The notes under the pieces: generated by a model
The model's database searches: none
Seen by the model: only the letters and a program-made list of their open reading frames with translations
What the model was told of the DNA's origin: nothing
NCBI GenBank assembly: GCA_934434555.1
Contig: CAKRZX010000001.1
Span: 62,001 to 126,000 of the forward strand
Source of the DNA: an uncultured Clostridia bacterium
GTDB lineage: Bacteria > Bacillota > Clostridia > Christensenellales > QALW01
Length of the DNA: 64,000 nt
Direction of reading: 5' to 3'
Translations under genes and position numbers: made by a program
Shown here: piece by piece, positions 8,371 through 16,605 of the stretch
Layout of the letters: each line of letters starts with the position of its first letter
How positions within the stretch are numbered: position 1 is the stretch's first letter

Positions 8371-8399
8371 TTGACAATTCTCTTGATTAAGTATATACT
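8371..8399 (+). promoter_or_regulatory. strong sigma-A promoter
   Basis: TTGACA at 8371-8376 and TATACT at 8394-8399 with a 17-base spacer, driving the small membrane protein gene. The -10 box lies inside the palindrome 8388-8401. Confidence 0.8.
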
Positions 8400-8401
8400 T
8401 A
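8388..8401. promoter_or_regulatory. palindromic operator candidate 2
   Basis: A perfect 14-bp palindrome, TAAGTATATACTTA, that covers the -10 box of the 8434 gene. A bound regulator there would block RNA polymerase, which fits repression by the adjacent XRE protein. Confidence 0.5.
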
Positions 8402-8433
8402 TATAAAGATATAATTATAAAGGCAGATATGAT

Positions 8434-8727
8434 ATGAAAGATTATTCAGGTTTAAGGCAAGTTGCCGGTATTGTTGCAGCAATACATATAGTAATCGCAG
8501 TTTTACTTACATTTCTTACATGGATACTGGCGGCTTACTCCTCTGCAAATAGCAGTCTGTTTATTATTATAGGATTTGTTTGCGCCATTCTCGGCTGTGT
8601 AGGTGCCTATGTAAAATTCGTGATTATTGATGCGTTAGGTATACTTGTTAACAACAGTCAAAAAATTGTTGAAAGCAACAACCTAACAGCAGCAAACGAA
8701 AAATTTACTGACGGTAATCCGCAGTAA
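8434..8727 (+). CDS. small membrane protein of unknown function
   Basis: A 97-residue protein with two hydrophobic segments (about 10-33 and 42-70) followed by a polar tail with NNSQKIVESNN. The arrangement resembles small DUF4282-like or phage-repressor-linked membrane proteins, but I do not recognise the family. It is divergent from the XRE gene and under a promoter overlapped by a palindrome. The start codon has only a weak AAGG site 9-12 bases upstream. Confidence 0.65.
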   Translation: MKDYSGLRQVAGIVAAIHIVIAVLLTFLTWILAAYSSANSSLFIIIGFVCAILGCVGAYVKFVIIDALGILVNNSQKIVESNNLTAANEKFTDGNPQ

Positions 8728-8921
8728 TGTTTTCGTGCGCCGATTATTAGTAAATTTTTAAGGCTCTGATTTTCGGCTTGAACGCTGATGTTTTCACATC
8801 GGCGTTCAAGCCGCCCGCCCTACTATCTTAAAACGGATTTTGGAATAAAACAATTCTAATCAATTAAGCCCGTTTTACGGCAATTCTCGGTTTTGCTATT
8901 TGTTTATTCACGTCTAAAATA
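8728..8921. other. intergenic, long inverted repeat
   Basis: No gene is seen. A 16-bp stem with one G-T pair runs 8775-8812 (GGCTTGAACGC pairs with GCGTTCAAGCC). It has no U-tract on either side, so it is not a standard terminator, though it may end the 8434 transcript. Confidence 0.45.
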
Positions 8922-8949
8922 AAACGCGGCGAACCGCATTGTTCGCCGC
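8922..8949 (-). terminator. terminator of the DUF1934/lipoprotein operon
   Basis: GCGGCGAAC (8926-8934) pairs with 8941-8949, followed on the minus strand by GTTTTATTTT. Confidence 0.8.
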
Positions 8950-8963
8950 ATTTATTGTCTTCC

Positions 8964-9374
8964 TTAAACGTATTCAACCTTAATGTTCATACCCATTTTG
9001 CCCACGTTTGTGCCGCCGACAAAAAGTTGATAGTCAATGTCCGCGCTTATGCCTTTTTCGTCTTTGCTGATATCAAGATTTACGGTAAAAATCTTCATAT
9101 CAAGGCTGATTGCGCCGAGAGCGTTATACTTTGTTTCATAGGTGGTGGTTTTCTTAAAGAACATATCCCCGCCCGATTCGCCTATGCGCTCCACCATAAC
9201 GCTGTCGTCGCCTATAAGCAATTTCGTGTTTACCACGTCTTCGTCGCTTAAATTCTCTTCGTAAGCAAGGGCGATTCCCTCGCTTGTTTCTTTGCACTCG
9301 GTGCGGGTGGTAAACGTTATGTCCTCGTCCTGCTCGTGCTGTTTTGTAACTATTGTCAATAATGCTTCTTTCAT
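8964..9374 (-). CDS. DUF1934 (YwiB-like) protein
   Basis: A 136-residue beta-barrel-type protein of the DUF1934 family (Bacillus YwiB), a lipocalin/calycin-like fold of unknown function. It shows the TYETKYNALGAISLDMKIF and ISADIDYQL strands characteristic of the family. GAGGA precedes the ATG at 9374, which starts one base after the stop of the upstream lipoprotein gene, so the two are co-transcribed and probably coupled. Confidence 0.8.
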   Translation of the reverse strand: MKEALLTIVTKQHEQDEDITFTTRTECKETSEGIALAYEENLSDEDVVNTKLLIGDDSVMVERIGESGGDMFFKKTTTYETKYNALGAISLDMKIFTVNLDISKDEKGISADIDYQLFVGGTNVGKMGMNIKVEYV

Positions 9375-9375
9375 T

Positions 9376-10503
9376 TTAATCCTCTTTTATTGCAACAAGG
9401 GTACCCGACCCGTCAATTGGAACGGTGTATGCATATCCGCTGTCCGTGTCATCAAACACGAAAAGATTTTTTCCCGCCACATCAATTGAATCAAGGCTGT
9501 ATACCGACGGCACATTGCCAAGCACCGTTTTATTCTTGCCCTCATAGTCCATACGGTAAATATCGCCCGTTTCGGTTTCCACGAAAAAAATATAGTCATC
9601 GTTAAGGCAATACGCGCTTATGTCGCTTGTATGAAGTTTGAATCGGGGTTTATTGCCGTCTTCGCCGTGTTCCGCCCCCGCAATATTGCCCGCGGGCTGA
9701 AAATACAGTCCCAGATCATCGGTATCGCTTGCCTGAGCAATTATCGCGTCGTGCTTTTTGTTGAAAATCAGACTTTTATAATACGATGTGCTTATTTCGT
9801 TAAGTTCAAGCGTGTTTGCGTTAAGTCTGTACGGAATACGCGTTGAAACGAAATATACTTCCGTATCATCGGCATAAAGGAACATACCTATATCCGTGCA
9901 AAGCGATTCGATATTTCCCGTTTCGATACTGAGCCTGTTGGTGCTCGCCACATTCTGCGCGTAGTAATAAATATAATTTTCGGTAACGTAGATTCCCGCC
10001 GTATCGCACTTGACATCAAACTCGGTTTTTTCAAGGGTGGTATAATCGATATAAACTATCTTGTCGTCCTTTTCGATTGCGGCGCCGTTCGGTCCGTAAG
10101 CGATAAATTTGCCGTCTTCAAATGAGAATATACGCTTATAACCCGTGCCGTCGGTGCCTACCGACGCAAAACAGATTTTCGATTTTGCCGGAGTGGTGTA
10201 AAAAATCCTGTCCTTGAAAATATACATCGTGTACGCTTTGTTGGGCGATACCACGTCAAAACTGCTTCCGCTGTCACCGTCCTTCATACGGCAGATTTTA
10301 CCGCGGAGCGTGTCAGCCTCTGCCTCTTTTGAAAGCGATGGCATACCGCCCGCAATAAAATAGAGCCAATCGCCCTGTTTTACCGCAATCCCGCCGTTTG
10401 ACTCTATTTCGCCGTCGGGCTGTGCGCCTTCAAGTTTTGTTCCGCAGCCCGCAAGGCTCAAAAGAATGACCGCCGCGCATATTACAGATATAATCTTTTT
10501 CAT
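9376..10503 (-). CDS. DUF5050-type beta-propeller lipoprotein
   Basis: A 375-residue lipoprotein: signal peptide with lipobox LAGC (Cys20), then repeated blades with DWLYFIAGG, ENYIYYYAQN and NDDYIFFVETETGDIYRMDYEG motifs, typical of DUF5050 and other six-bladed propeller proteins in Clostridia. It would sit on the outer face of the membrane. The role is unknown; such propellers usually bind ligands or proteins. It lies 12 bases after the stop of a homologous lipoprotein gene (10516-11664) and just before the DUF1934 gene. The N-terminal GGIAVKQGDWLYFI matches GIAARQGDWIYYI in the neighbour, so these are tandem duplicates. Confidence 0.8.
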   Translation of the reverse strand: MKKIISVICAAVILLSLAGCGTKLEGAQPDGEIESNGGIAVKQGDWLYFIAGGMPSLSKEAEADTLRGKICRMKDGDSGSSFDVVSPNKAYTMYIFKDRIFYTTPAKSKICFASVGTDGTGYKRIFSFEDGKFIAYGPNGAAIEKDDKIVYIDYTTLEKTEFDVKCDTAGIYVTENYIYYYAQNVASTNRLSIETGNIESLCTDIGMFLYADDTEVYFVSTRIPYRLNANTLELNEISTSYYKSLIFNKKHDAIIAQASDTDDLGLYFQPAGNIAGAEHGEDGNKPRFKLHTSDISAYCLNDDYIFFVETETGDIYRMDYEGKNKTVLGNVPSVYSLDSIDVAGKNLFVFDDTDSGYAYTVPIDGSGTLVAIKED

Positions 10504-10515
10504 TTTTCTCTCCTA

Positions 10516-11664
10516 TCAGCCGATGTCTGAAAATTCTTCAAGTTCCACACATTCTGTTTTTTTTGTTTCGCAATTTACCCTGTAAACACGGGAATAGTCG
10601 TCTTCCGAAAAGAAATATACAAATCCGTCAAGAATATCAAGAGTGTCATAATCGAAAGTATACTCTTCGTCAAGGCATTCATCAACGCTGCCGTCAATGG
10701 CACAGCGGTACAGTTTGTTGAGTTTTGATGTGTTGATGTAGTATATATACCCGTCATAAACCGCCATACATCTGCCCGAATTTTCCGAAACTTTTGTTTT
10801 TTCTCCGCCGTCGGCGCCGTTTACGAATATACCGCCGCCCTCGCCGCTGTCGTCCTGACTTATCGAAAACACGTTCAGTCCGCTTTCTTCGTCAAAGCAG
10901 TACTCGGTATATCCGCCGTAGATTATCGCCTTATGCTCTCCCGATTCAACACCGTACCTGTAAACGGTGCCGTTATCAAGAAGATAATAATAAACGTTCG
11001 TGTCGGTTATCAAAAGTACGTAAGCCGCGCTTTTCGTAACCTGAACAATTTCACCGTCTTTAAGCGTGAAAACGCTGCCTATGTTCTCGTTTTCCTCGCG
11101 GGTAAAGAACACGTGTCCGCCGTTTACGCGAAGATTATAAATCTTAAACTCCGTTATTCTCTTTTTATTTTCACCGCTGCGGTCCATTCGGTAAAGCCGA
11201 TAATCCTTTGTATAATAGATATAATCTCCGCCGAACGCATAACAGCCGCCGTGATAGATATCATCTATTTTGCAAAGCGTTTTATACCCCGTACCGTCTA
11301 TCAGCGCCTTTGCGGCAACGCTTCCGTTATTTTCATACACGCAGAGAAAAATCTCTTCACCGCGGATATTAAACAGAGAAACGTCCCTGTCAACAACCAC
11401 CTGTTTATCGCTGCCGTCGGCGCGCATTCTGCAAAGCGCACCCGCGTACCCGTGAAATCTGCCGTTTTCTTCCCGCGTGAAATTATCGCCGTTTATATAA
11501 TATATCCAGTCTCCCTGTCTTGCGGCTATGCCGGAATCCGAAACGGTTTTCTCTTCCGGCTGCGCCCCCGTAAGCGGCGTTTTAAGACCCGTGTATCCGC
11601 TTTTACAGGAAGCCAGGCATATACACACCGAAAAGCAGGCGATAATCTTTATTAACTTTTGCAT
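10516..11664 (-). CDS. DUF5050-type beta-propeller lipoprotein, paralogue
   Basis: A 382-residue lipoprotein with signal peptide and lipobox CLASC (Cys20). The remainder consists of repeated YIYYxN/YxxDRSGENK blades (for example GGDYIYYTKDYRLYRMDRSG and YDGYIYYINTSKLNKLYRC) that form a predicted beta-propeller. The start at 11664 is chosen over an upstream extension because GGAGG is 7 bases before it and a signal peptide follows at once. It is the first gene of a three-gene operon with its paralogue and DUF1934. Function unknown; extracellular, membrane-anchored. Confidence 0.8.
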   Translation of the reverse strand: MQKLIKIIACFSVCICLASCKSGYTGLKTPLTGAQPEEKTVSDSGIAARQGDWIYYINGDNFTREENGRFHGYAGALCRMRADGSDKQVVVDRDVSLFNIRGEEIFLCVYENNGSVAAKALIDGTGYKTLCKIDDIYHGGCYAFGGDYIYYTKDYRLYRMDRSGENKKRITEFKIYNLRVNGGHVFFTREENENIGSVFTLKDGEIVQVTKSAAYVLLITDTNVYYYLLDNGTVYRYGVESGEHKAIIYGGYTEYCFDEESGLNVFSISQDDSGEGGGIFVNGADGGEKTKVSENSGRCMAVYDGYIYYINTSKLNKLYRCAIDGSVDECLDEEYTFDYDTLDILDGFVYFFSEDDYSRVYRVNCETKKTECVELEEFSDIG

Positions 11665-11715
11665 AACGCCCTCCTTTTCGGCATATGATGAAAAAAAACA
11701 AAATGAGGTGTTATT

Positions 11716-11877
11716 ATGCGCAGATTCAATTTCAATGCTTTTAACCAAAAGCCCGAAGAGAAACCCGAAGAGAAGCTCAAGCCCCGTTACAGTGCCTACC
11801 GAACGGTAATTTCGCGGCACGAAACTTCCGCCGAGAAACTCAAAAACGAACCTATCGCAGTAATCAAAAACGATTGA
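11716..11877 (+). CDS. 53-residue hypothetical protein with KPEE repeat
   Basis: A short basic/acidic protein: MRRFNFNAFN, then QKPEEKPEEK, then a segment with YRTVISRHE. It has a GAGGTG site 6 bases before the ATG. No membrane segment or signal peptide is seen. It is divergent from the lipoprotein gene with only 51 bases between the start codons and ends one base before the stop of the convergent DUF4340 gene. I do not recognise it; coding status rests on the ribosome site and plausible composition. Confidence 0.45.
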   Translation: MRRFNFNAFNQKPEEKPEEKLKPRYSAYRTVISRHETSAEKLKNEPIAVIKND

Positions 11878-11878
11878 C

Positions 11879-13447
11879 TTACGCCACGGGCATTCTGCCC
11901 TCCATTAAGAGATTCAGTGCCTCGGCAACGTTTTCTATTGAGCGGCACCTTACCGTAAACACGGCATTTTCGCTTTCATTGCTCTTAAAAACGGCATAGG
12001 TGTCGCTTATCTTGTAGTATACACCCGTGTAAACCGTATCTTTTACATAACTTTCGCCGGTTGACGCGTCGGTTATGGGAATGGACACGCTGAGCGAATA
12101 CGAGAACAGCTCCTCTCCCTTTTCCGTTTGCGGCGATACACTTCCCTCTACCGAGAGGAAAAGCACCTTTGAATAGAACATCTTGAACTGCATATCATCA
12201 AGTTGCTTGCCGTTCATATAGTAGGTGTTCTGCGTGGATTCCATACCGTCCTCGTCAAGAAGCGGTTTGCCGTCGTCGCCGTAGAGCGGTTTACGGTCAA
12301 TGGTAAGAGTATAAGTTTTGCCGTTTATTTTGAACTCGCCGCCGCGGAGCCAGTAAACGTTAAGTGAAAGCAGATACGGATCCGCAAGTTTAACGATATC
12401 GGGCTTGATGTTTGCCACCTGTTCCGCTTTTACGGTATATACCGGCGAATCGGCAAAGGTTTTGTCCTCGCCCGTAAGCAGCGCGCAAAGGTAAGTTGCA
12501 TCGTCAATTTTTTTGCCGATAACAAGGTGGTCAAGCAGTTTGCCCGAAGCATCATAACTCTGAAATTCGCAGTATGGCGTTGTAAAGCCGTACTGTTCCA
12601 AATCTTCTCCCGCTTTTTCGGCATAGACGCTTGAAAGCGCAAAACCGCTTACGTTCTCAAAGTACGTATCCACGTTATCGCTGTACGTACCGGAAACGGT
12701 AGGTTCAAGTATATACCATTCCTCAGCGCCCGAAAGTTCGCCCGGAATGTACGACAGGCGTGTTACCGCTCTGTCGGTATCAATGTAGAAAAGGCTCTGT
12801 GCACTTAACTTTGTGTTTGTAAGCGATGGCAAATTAATCAAATCGCTCATCTGATACGTCATATATTTCCCCGCCGTACGCGAAACAACGTATATCCTGT
12901 CGCTTCCCTCAATATAGGCATATGTGCCTTCCTGTGCGCCGTAGTAGTCCCCTATCCGCACTTGCAGATTCGTTCCGTCGGTAAAATCAATGCTGAATCT
13001 GCTTTTTGGGTCGTCCAAGCCGTACTCGGAGAAATTTGTATTGTCAACCTCGTAAAGCGCTTCCATATGGGCGCAGAAAAGCATGAATTCCGAAAGCCTT
13101 GTCTGATTTAGATTATCGTATTTCTGCCCCTCGATATTCCACTCCTGTGTTGTTCCGTTCATAAACGGAGTAAGCACAAGAGTTTCGTTTGAATCCCTTA
13201 TATATGCTTCAATTCTTGTTATCTCGGTAGTTTCATGATTATATAGAACGATTGTGCTCTCTTTCGTTTCGTCCTTTTTGCCCCAGATAACGAATCCCGC
13301 AATCAATGCGGCGATAACGACAACTGCGATTGACGCAAGTATTATCGCCCGCTTCATATTGACGTGCTTTATCTTCTTGGTCTTTTTTTCAACCGAGAGC
13401 AGCTCGCCGTCTTCCTGTTCAATCACAGATTTTTCCGTTTTATCCAA
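11879..13447 (-). CDS. DUF4340 protein of a Gld-type ABC system
   Basis: A 522-residue protein with a cytoplasmic lysine-rich start, one membrane helix (about 31-53), and a large extracellular part carrying repeated DUF4340 units (EYGLDDPKSRFSIDF and EQYGFTTPYCEF are the diagnostic strips). DUF4340 proteins accompany GldG-like ABC systems and are of unknown function. The start is taken as TTG at 13447, 9 bases after GGGAGG, overlapping the end of the GldG gene by 25 bases; an upstream TTG at 13507 would overlap by 85 bases, and the first ATG, at 13357, lacks a good site. It is the last gene of the rsmE-to-DUF4340 operon. Confidence 0.8.
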   Translation of the reverse strand: MDKTEKSVIEQEDGELLSVEKKTKKIKHVNMKRAIILASIAVVVIAALIAGFVIWGKKDETKESTIVLYNHETTEITRIEAYIRDSNETLVLTPFMNGTTQEWNIEGQKYDNLNQTRLSEFMLFCAHMEALYEVDNTNFSEYGLDDPKSRFSIDFTDGTNLQVRIGDYYGAQEGTYAYIEGSDRIYVVSRTAGKYMTYQMSDLINLPSLTNTKLSAQSLFYIDTDRAVTRLSYIPGELSGAEEWYILEPTVSGTYSDNVDTYFENVSGFALSSVYAEKAGEDLEQYGFTTPYCEFQSYDASGKLLDHLVIGKKIDDATYLCALLTGEDKTFADSPVYTVKAEQVANIKPDIVKLADPYLLSLNVYWLRGGEFKINGKTYTLTIDRKPLYGDDGKPLLDEDGMESTQNTYYMNGKQLDDMQFKMFYSKVLFLSVEGSVSPQTEKGEELFSYSLSVSIPITDASTGESYVKDTVYTGVYYKISDTYAVFKSNESENAVFTVRCRSIENVAEALNLLMEGRMPVA

Positions 13448-14898
13448 ACAATCATACCTCCCGCAAAGATTATCAGCGGCACTGCCACAACAAGCACAAT
13501 AAACCAAACTTTCATTTGCATTTGGCTCATCTGCACGTAACTTGAAGTAAGGTCAATGCCCAGTGTCACAACCGTGTCGCTGCTGCTTCTGCCCGCAAGC
13601 CAATTTACGCCGTTGCGCAGTATGTTGGAGTTGCCCAGATAATCGCCCGTAAGCAGCGATTCCGAGCCCACAAACAGTATACGTGTTGCGGTTGTTGCAA
13701 TCGTACCGGTTATGCCCGTATTCTGGCGCTGATATGCGCAGACTATATTCTGTATGTCTTTTTCGTAATCGCCGCTCATATCAACGGCATCGCTCCAAGG
13801 AACAAGCTCCGCGGAAGAATAACTCGTAAGCACGGGCGAAAAAGTTTCTTCGTAAGTGTTCATCGTTGTTCCGCTCTGATACTTGTAGGTGTAAGCCGTA
13901 CTTTCGCTTACCCAAACAGGCTCGTTTGCGCTGCGTACCGCGGCGGAAATCTCGTGTGCCTGGTCGGCAACAAGTTCTATAAGTTTTGCGCTCTGCGCAC
14001 TGCGGTGTTTCTCGTCCGTTTCAGCAACAACGCCGTCGGAAAGCAAAACATTAAAGTAGTCAAGCAGATTTACATAGTTTTTCAAGGGCTCGCCCGCATC
14101 GTCAACAAGACGCGTTGCGGCAAAAAGCATATCGCCGTAACCGTCGTCAAGGAACGCTATTATCGTGTCGTACTCATCTTTTGTCAGGTCGCTTTTGGGC
14201 TGTAAAACAAGCAGAATATCGCCCTGTTCAAGTTTTGCCTGTCCCGAAAGCAGATTTATTTCTTCCACGTTATAGTTTTCCCTGCGGATACGGTTGAATA
14301 CCGTCTGCATTTCGTCACCCGTGTTTTCGCCGTGACCGGTTAAAACATAAACATTATTGCGGATTCCCGTGCGCATATACATAAGGGCGCTCGTTATCCA
14401 GCGCTGTAAAACAAAGTAGTTTTTCTGCGTTTTGGAGTTGTATTCAACAAGTTCGCTTTCGTTGTACGCGTGGAAATTTTCCTCGTTGTCCTTTTCGGCA
14501 ACCACCACCGCATAAGCGGAAAGTTCCTTTGTGTTTGTGGAAAACTGTTCAAGTTTTGAGGGGTTTACCACCGGGTCAACGTTCCGGCTTGTGATTTTAT
14601 CGCTTGCACCGGAGAAAACTTCAACGATGTTTTCCGTAAGATAACTGTACGTGCTTGATGAGTTTGCCGGAATAAACGTGTAGATGATTACATCCTTATC
14701 AAGGTCGCCTATTGCCGCCTCGGCATTTTTGTCAAGGGTGTAGGACGCCGTGGGCGTAAAGTCAGCGCGCAGACCGTTGTTTGTTTCAATATACGTTGCA
14801 AGTACATTTGCCGCAAGAACGGCTATTACCACAAGCACCGTTATCGCTATCGAAAATCCGCCGTATTTAAGACCTCTTTTATCGTTTAACTTGCTCAT
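13423..14898 (-). CDS. GldG-family ABC transporter auxiliary protein
   Basis: A 491-residue membrane protein with an N-terminal helix (about 14-34), a large extracellular region containing the ABC_transp_aux fold (NNVYVLTGHGE, followed by a QGDILLVLQPKSDLTKDE stretch), and a C-terminal helix ending in WIKRKNL. It belongs to the GldG-like proteins, annotated from Bacteroidetes gliding motility but widespread in non-gliding Firmicutes. It probably works with the permease and ATPase encoded just upstream. The ATG at 14898 follows GGGGG. The gene begins 3 bases after the permease stop. Confidence 0.85.
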   Translation of the reverse strand: MSKLNDKRGLKYGGFSIAITVLVVIAVLAANVLATYIETNNGLRADFTPTASYTLDKNAEAAIGDLDKDVIIYTFIPANSSSTYSYLTENIVEVFSGASDKITSRNVDPVVNPSKLEQFSTNTKELSAYAVVVAEKDNEENFHAYNESELVEYNSKTQKNYFVLQRWITSALMYMRTGIRNNVYVLTGHGENTGDEMQTVFNRIRRENYNVEEINLLSGQAKLEQGDILLVLQPKSDLTKDEYDTIIAFLDDGYGDMLFAATRLVDDAGEPLKNYVNLLDYFNVLLSDGVVAETDEKHRSAQSAKLIELVADQAHEISAAVRSANEPVWVSESTAYTYKYQSGTTMNTYEETFSPVLTSYSSAELVPWSDAVDMSGDYEKDIQNIVCAYQRQNTGITGTIATTATRILFVGSESLLTGDYLGNSNILRNGVNWLAGRSSSDTVVTLGIDLTSSYVQMSQMQMKVWFIVLVVAVPLIIFAGGMIVWIKRKNL

Positions 14899-14901
14899 TT
14901 T

Positions 14902-15645
14902 TTATACCCCCGTCCATCTTCTGCGTTCTATTGACCTGACGGTTAAAAATACGAACAGACCCGATATGCTTATATAGTAAACAAAGGGCGAGAACCCAAC
15001 AATGCCGTCGGCAAAGTTCTGATATCTTGCAAGCATATTGAGGCTTGACGCAACCGTTTGGGCAAATCCGCCGCCAAGGCTTGAAGCGGTATTGTTACCG
15101 AGCCAAACTATAAACGCTATTGCGAAACTTATAACCGCCGCAACAACCTGACTTTCGGTAAGTGATGAAATAAACACGCCCATAGCCATAAAAGTTGCGC
15201 CGATTAAAAAGAATCCTACGTACTGCACCGCGAGCATACCCGCGCTGAGCGAACCCGACGAAGTATAAATTGCAATTACAATCGGAAAAATAAGGTTAAG
15301 TACCATCGCAATAAGCAGCACCGCCAGTGCGGCAAAATACTTGCCCAAAACAACGGAAGTAATGCTTATGGGTGATGTGATGTAAAGTTGGTCGGTCTTG
15401 TTTCTTCTTTCCTCGGCAAAAATACGCATTGTAAGCACGGGAGTGATAAAACTGAGGTAAATCGTCATATTTTGCAATGCAACGGAATAGTCCGCCTTAC
15501 CCGAATAGCCCGTACCGTAAGTATTCGCCGCAAGATTTATGTTAAAGAACAGTATCGCGCTTATAAGCATAAATATCGCCAAAAAGACGTATCCGACAGG
15601 CGAATAAAAATAATTCTGCAATTCTTTTTTACAAACAGCCCACAT
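14902..15645 (-). CDS. ABC-2 type permease (GldF-like)
   Basis: A 247-residue integral membrane protein with six hydrophobic segments. It opens with MWAVCKKELQNYFYSPVGYV, typical of GldF/CcmB-like permeases, and contains the RIFAEERRNKTDQL cytoplasmic coupling loop. It pairs with the ATPase upstream. The ATG at 15645 lies one base after the ATPase stop codon, which supports this start over the longer frame that would overlap the ATPase. The translocated substrate is unknown. Confidence 0.88.
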   Translation of the reverse strand: MWAVCKKELQNYFYSPVGYVFLAIFMLISAILFFNINLAANTYGTGYSGKADYSVALQNMTIYLSFITPVLTMRIFAEERRNKTDQLYITSPISITSVVLGKYFAALAVLLIAMVLNLIFPIVIAIYTSSGSLSAGMLAVQYVGFFLIGATFMAMGVFISSLTESQVVAAVISFAIAFIVWLGNNTASSLGGGFAQTVASSLNMLARYQNFADGIVGFSPFVYYISISGLFVFLTVRSIERRRWTGV

Positions 15646-15646
15646 A

Positions 15647-16591
15647 TCAAAGTTCCCTTTCAGTTCCCGTAAGTTTAAGGAATATATCTTCAAGTGTAAC
15701 GTCAACGTATTTAATCATAAGTATCGGCATATTTGCCTTTGCCATGGCGTTGAACATGGGACGGCGCACGTCGGTTGCCTTGTCGGTTTCAACAAGCATA
15801 TCCACGGTATCCTTTTCCCTTACGCCCAAGCCCTCAACGTATTTTACACCCGAAAGCGAACGGAGTATCTTTGTTGCCGCCGATTCGCTTCCCGCAATGC
15901 GTACGACCATATCCGCGCTTTCCTGCAATCCTTCCTGCAAGTTTGCAAGAGTGTCCTGTGCAACGATTTTGCCCTCATTTATAATAACAACCTGTTCGCA
16001 CACGTCGGCGACTTCGGGCAGAATATGCGATGAAAGAATTATTGTATGTTTTTTTCCCAGTGCCTTTATCATTCTGCGGATTTCTATTATCTGCTTCGGG
16101 TCAAGACCTACGGTAGGTTCGTCAAGGATAAGCACTTCGGGATTTCCCACAAGCGCCTGCCCCATACCCACGCGCTGCTGATATCCTTTTGACAGATTGC
16201 CTATGCGCCTGTCCATAACTTCGTTTAATTTTACAAGGCTTGCGATTTCCTCAATATGGCTTTCAACCGAACTTGCCTTTACGTCCTTTATGGCGCAGAC
16301 GAATTTAAGATATTCGTTTACCGTCATTTCCTGATATACCGGCGGGTGTTCGGGAAGATAGCCTATCGAACGCTTTGCTTCCCGCGGCTGTTTTAAGATA
16401 TCGTAGCCGTTTATCCGTGCCGTGCCGCCGCTTGCGGAAATATAGCCGGTAATCATATTCATAGTGGTGCTTTTCCCCGCGCCGTTACGGCCCAGGAACC
16501 CCACTATTGCGCCTTTTTTTACCTTGAAACTGATATTGTCCACCGCAAGTTTTTTGCCGTAGTATTTAGTTAAGTTTTCAATTTCTATCAT
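15647..16591 (-). CDS. ABC transporter ATP-binding protein (GldA-like)
   Basis: A 314-residue ATPase. Walker A is GRNGAGKST near residue 36, the signature is LSKGYQQR, and Walker B is VLILDEP followed by a GLDP D-loop and an SSHIL H-loop. The extra C-terminal domain (about 220-314) is usual for ABC-2 exporters. It energises the GldF-like permease. The start at 16591 has GGGGAG 7 bases upstream; it lies 14 bases after the dnaB stop, so it is co-transcribed with dnaB. Confidence 0.92.
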   Translation of the reverse strand: MIEIENLTKYYGKKLAVDNISFKVKKGAIVGFLGRNGAGKSTTMNMITGYISASGGTARINGYDILKQPREAKRSIGYLPEHPPVYQEMTVNEYLKFVCAIKDVKASSVESHIEEIASLVKLNEVMDRRIGNLSKGYQQRVGMGQALVGNPEVLILDEPTVGLDPKQIIEIRRMIKALGKKHTIILSSHILPEVADVCEQVVIINEGKIVAQDTLANLQEGLQESADMVVRIAGSESAATKILRSLSGVKYVEGLGVREKDTVDMLVETDKATDVRRPMFNAMAKANMPILMIKYVDVTLEDIFLKLTGTEREL

Positions 16592-16605
16592 AAACTCTCC
16601 CCTTT

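Noticed and set aside
8775..8812. Standard intrinsic terminator
   Set aside because: The stem is long but no T-run follows on either strand, so it is listed only as an inverted repeat.
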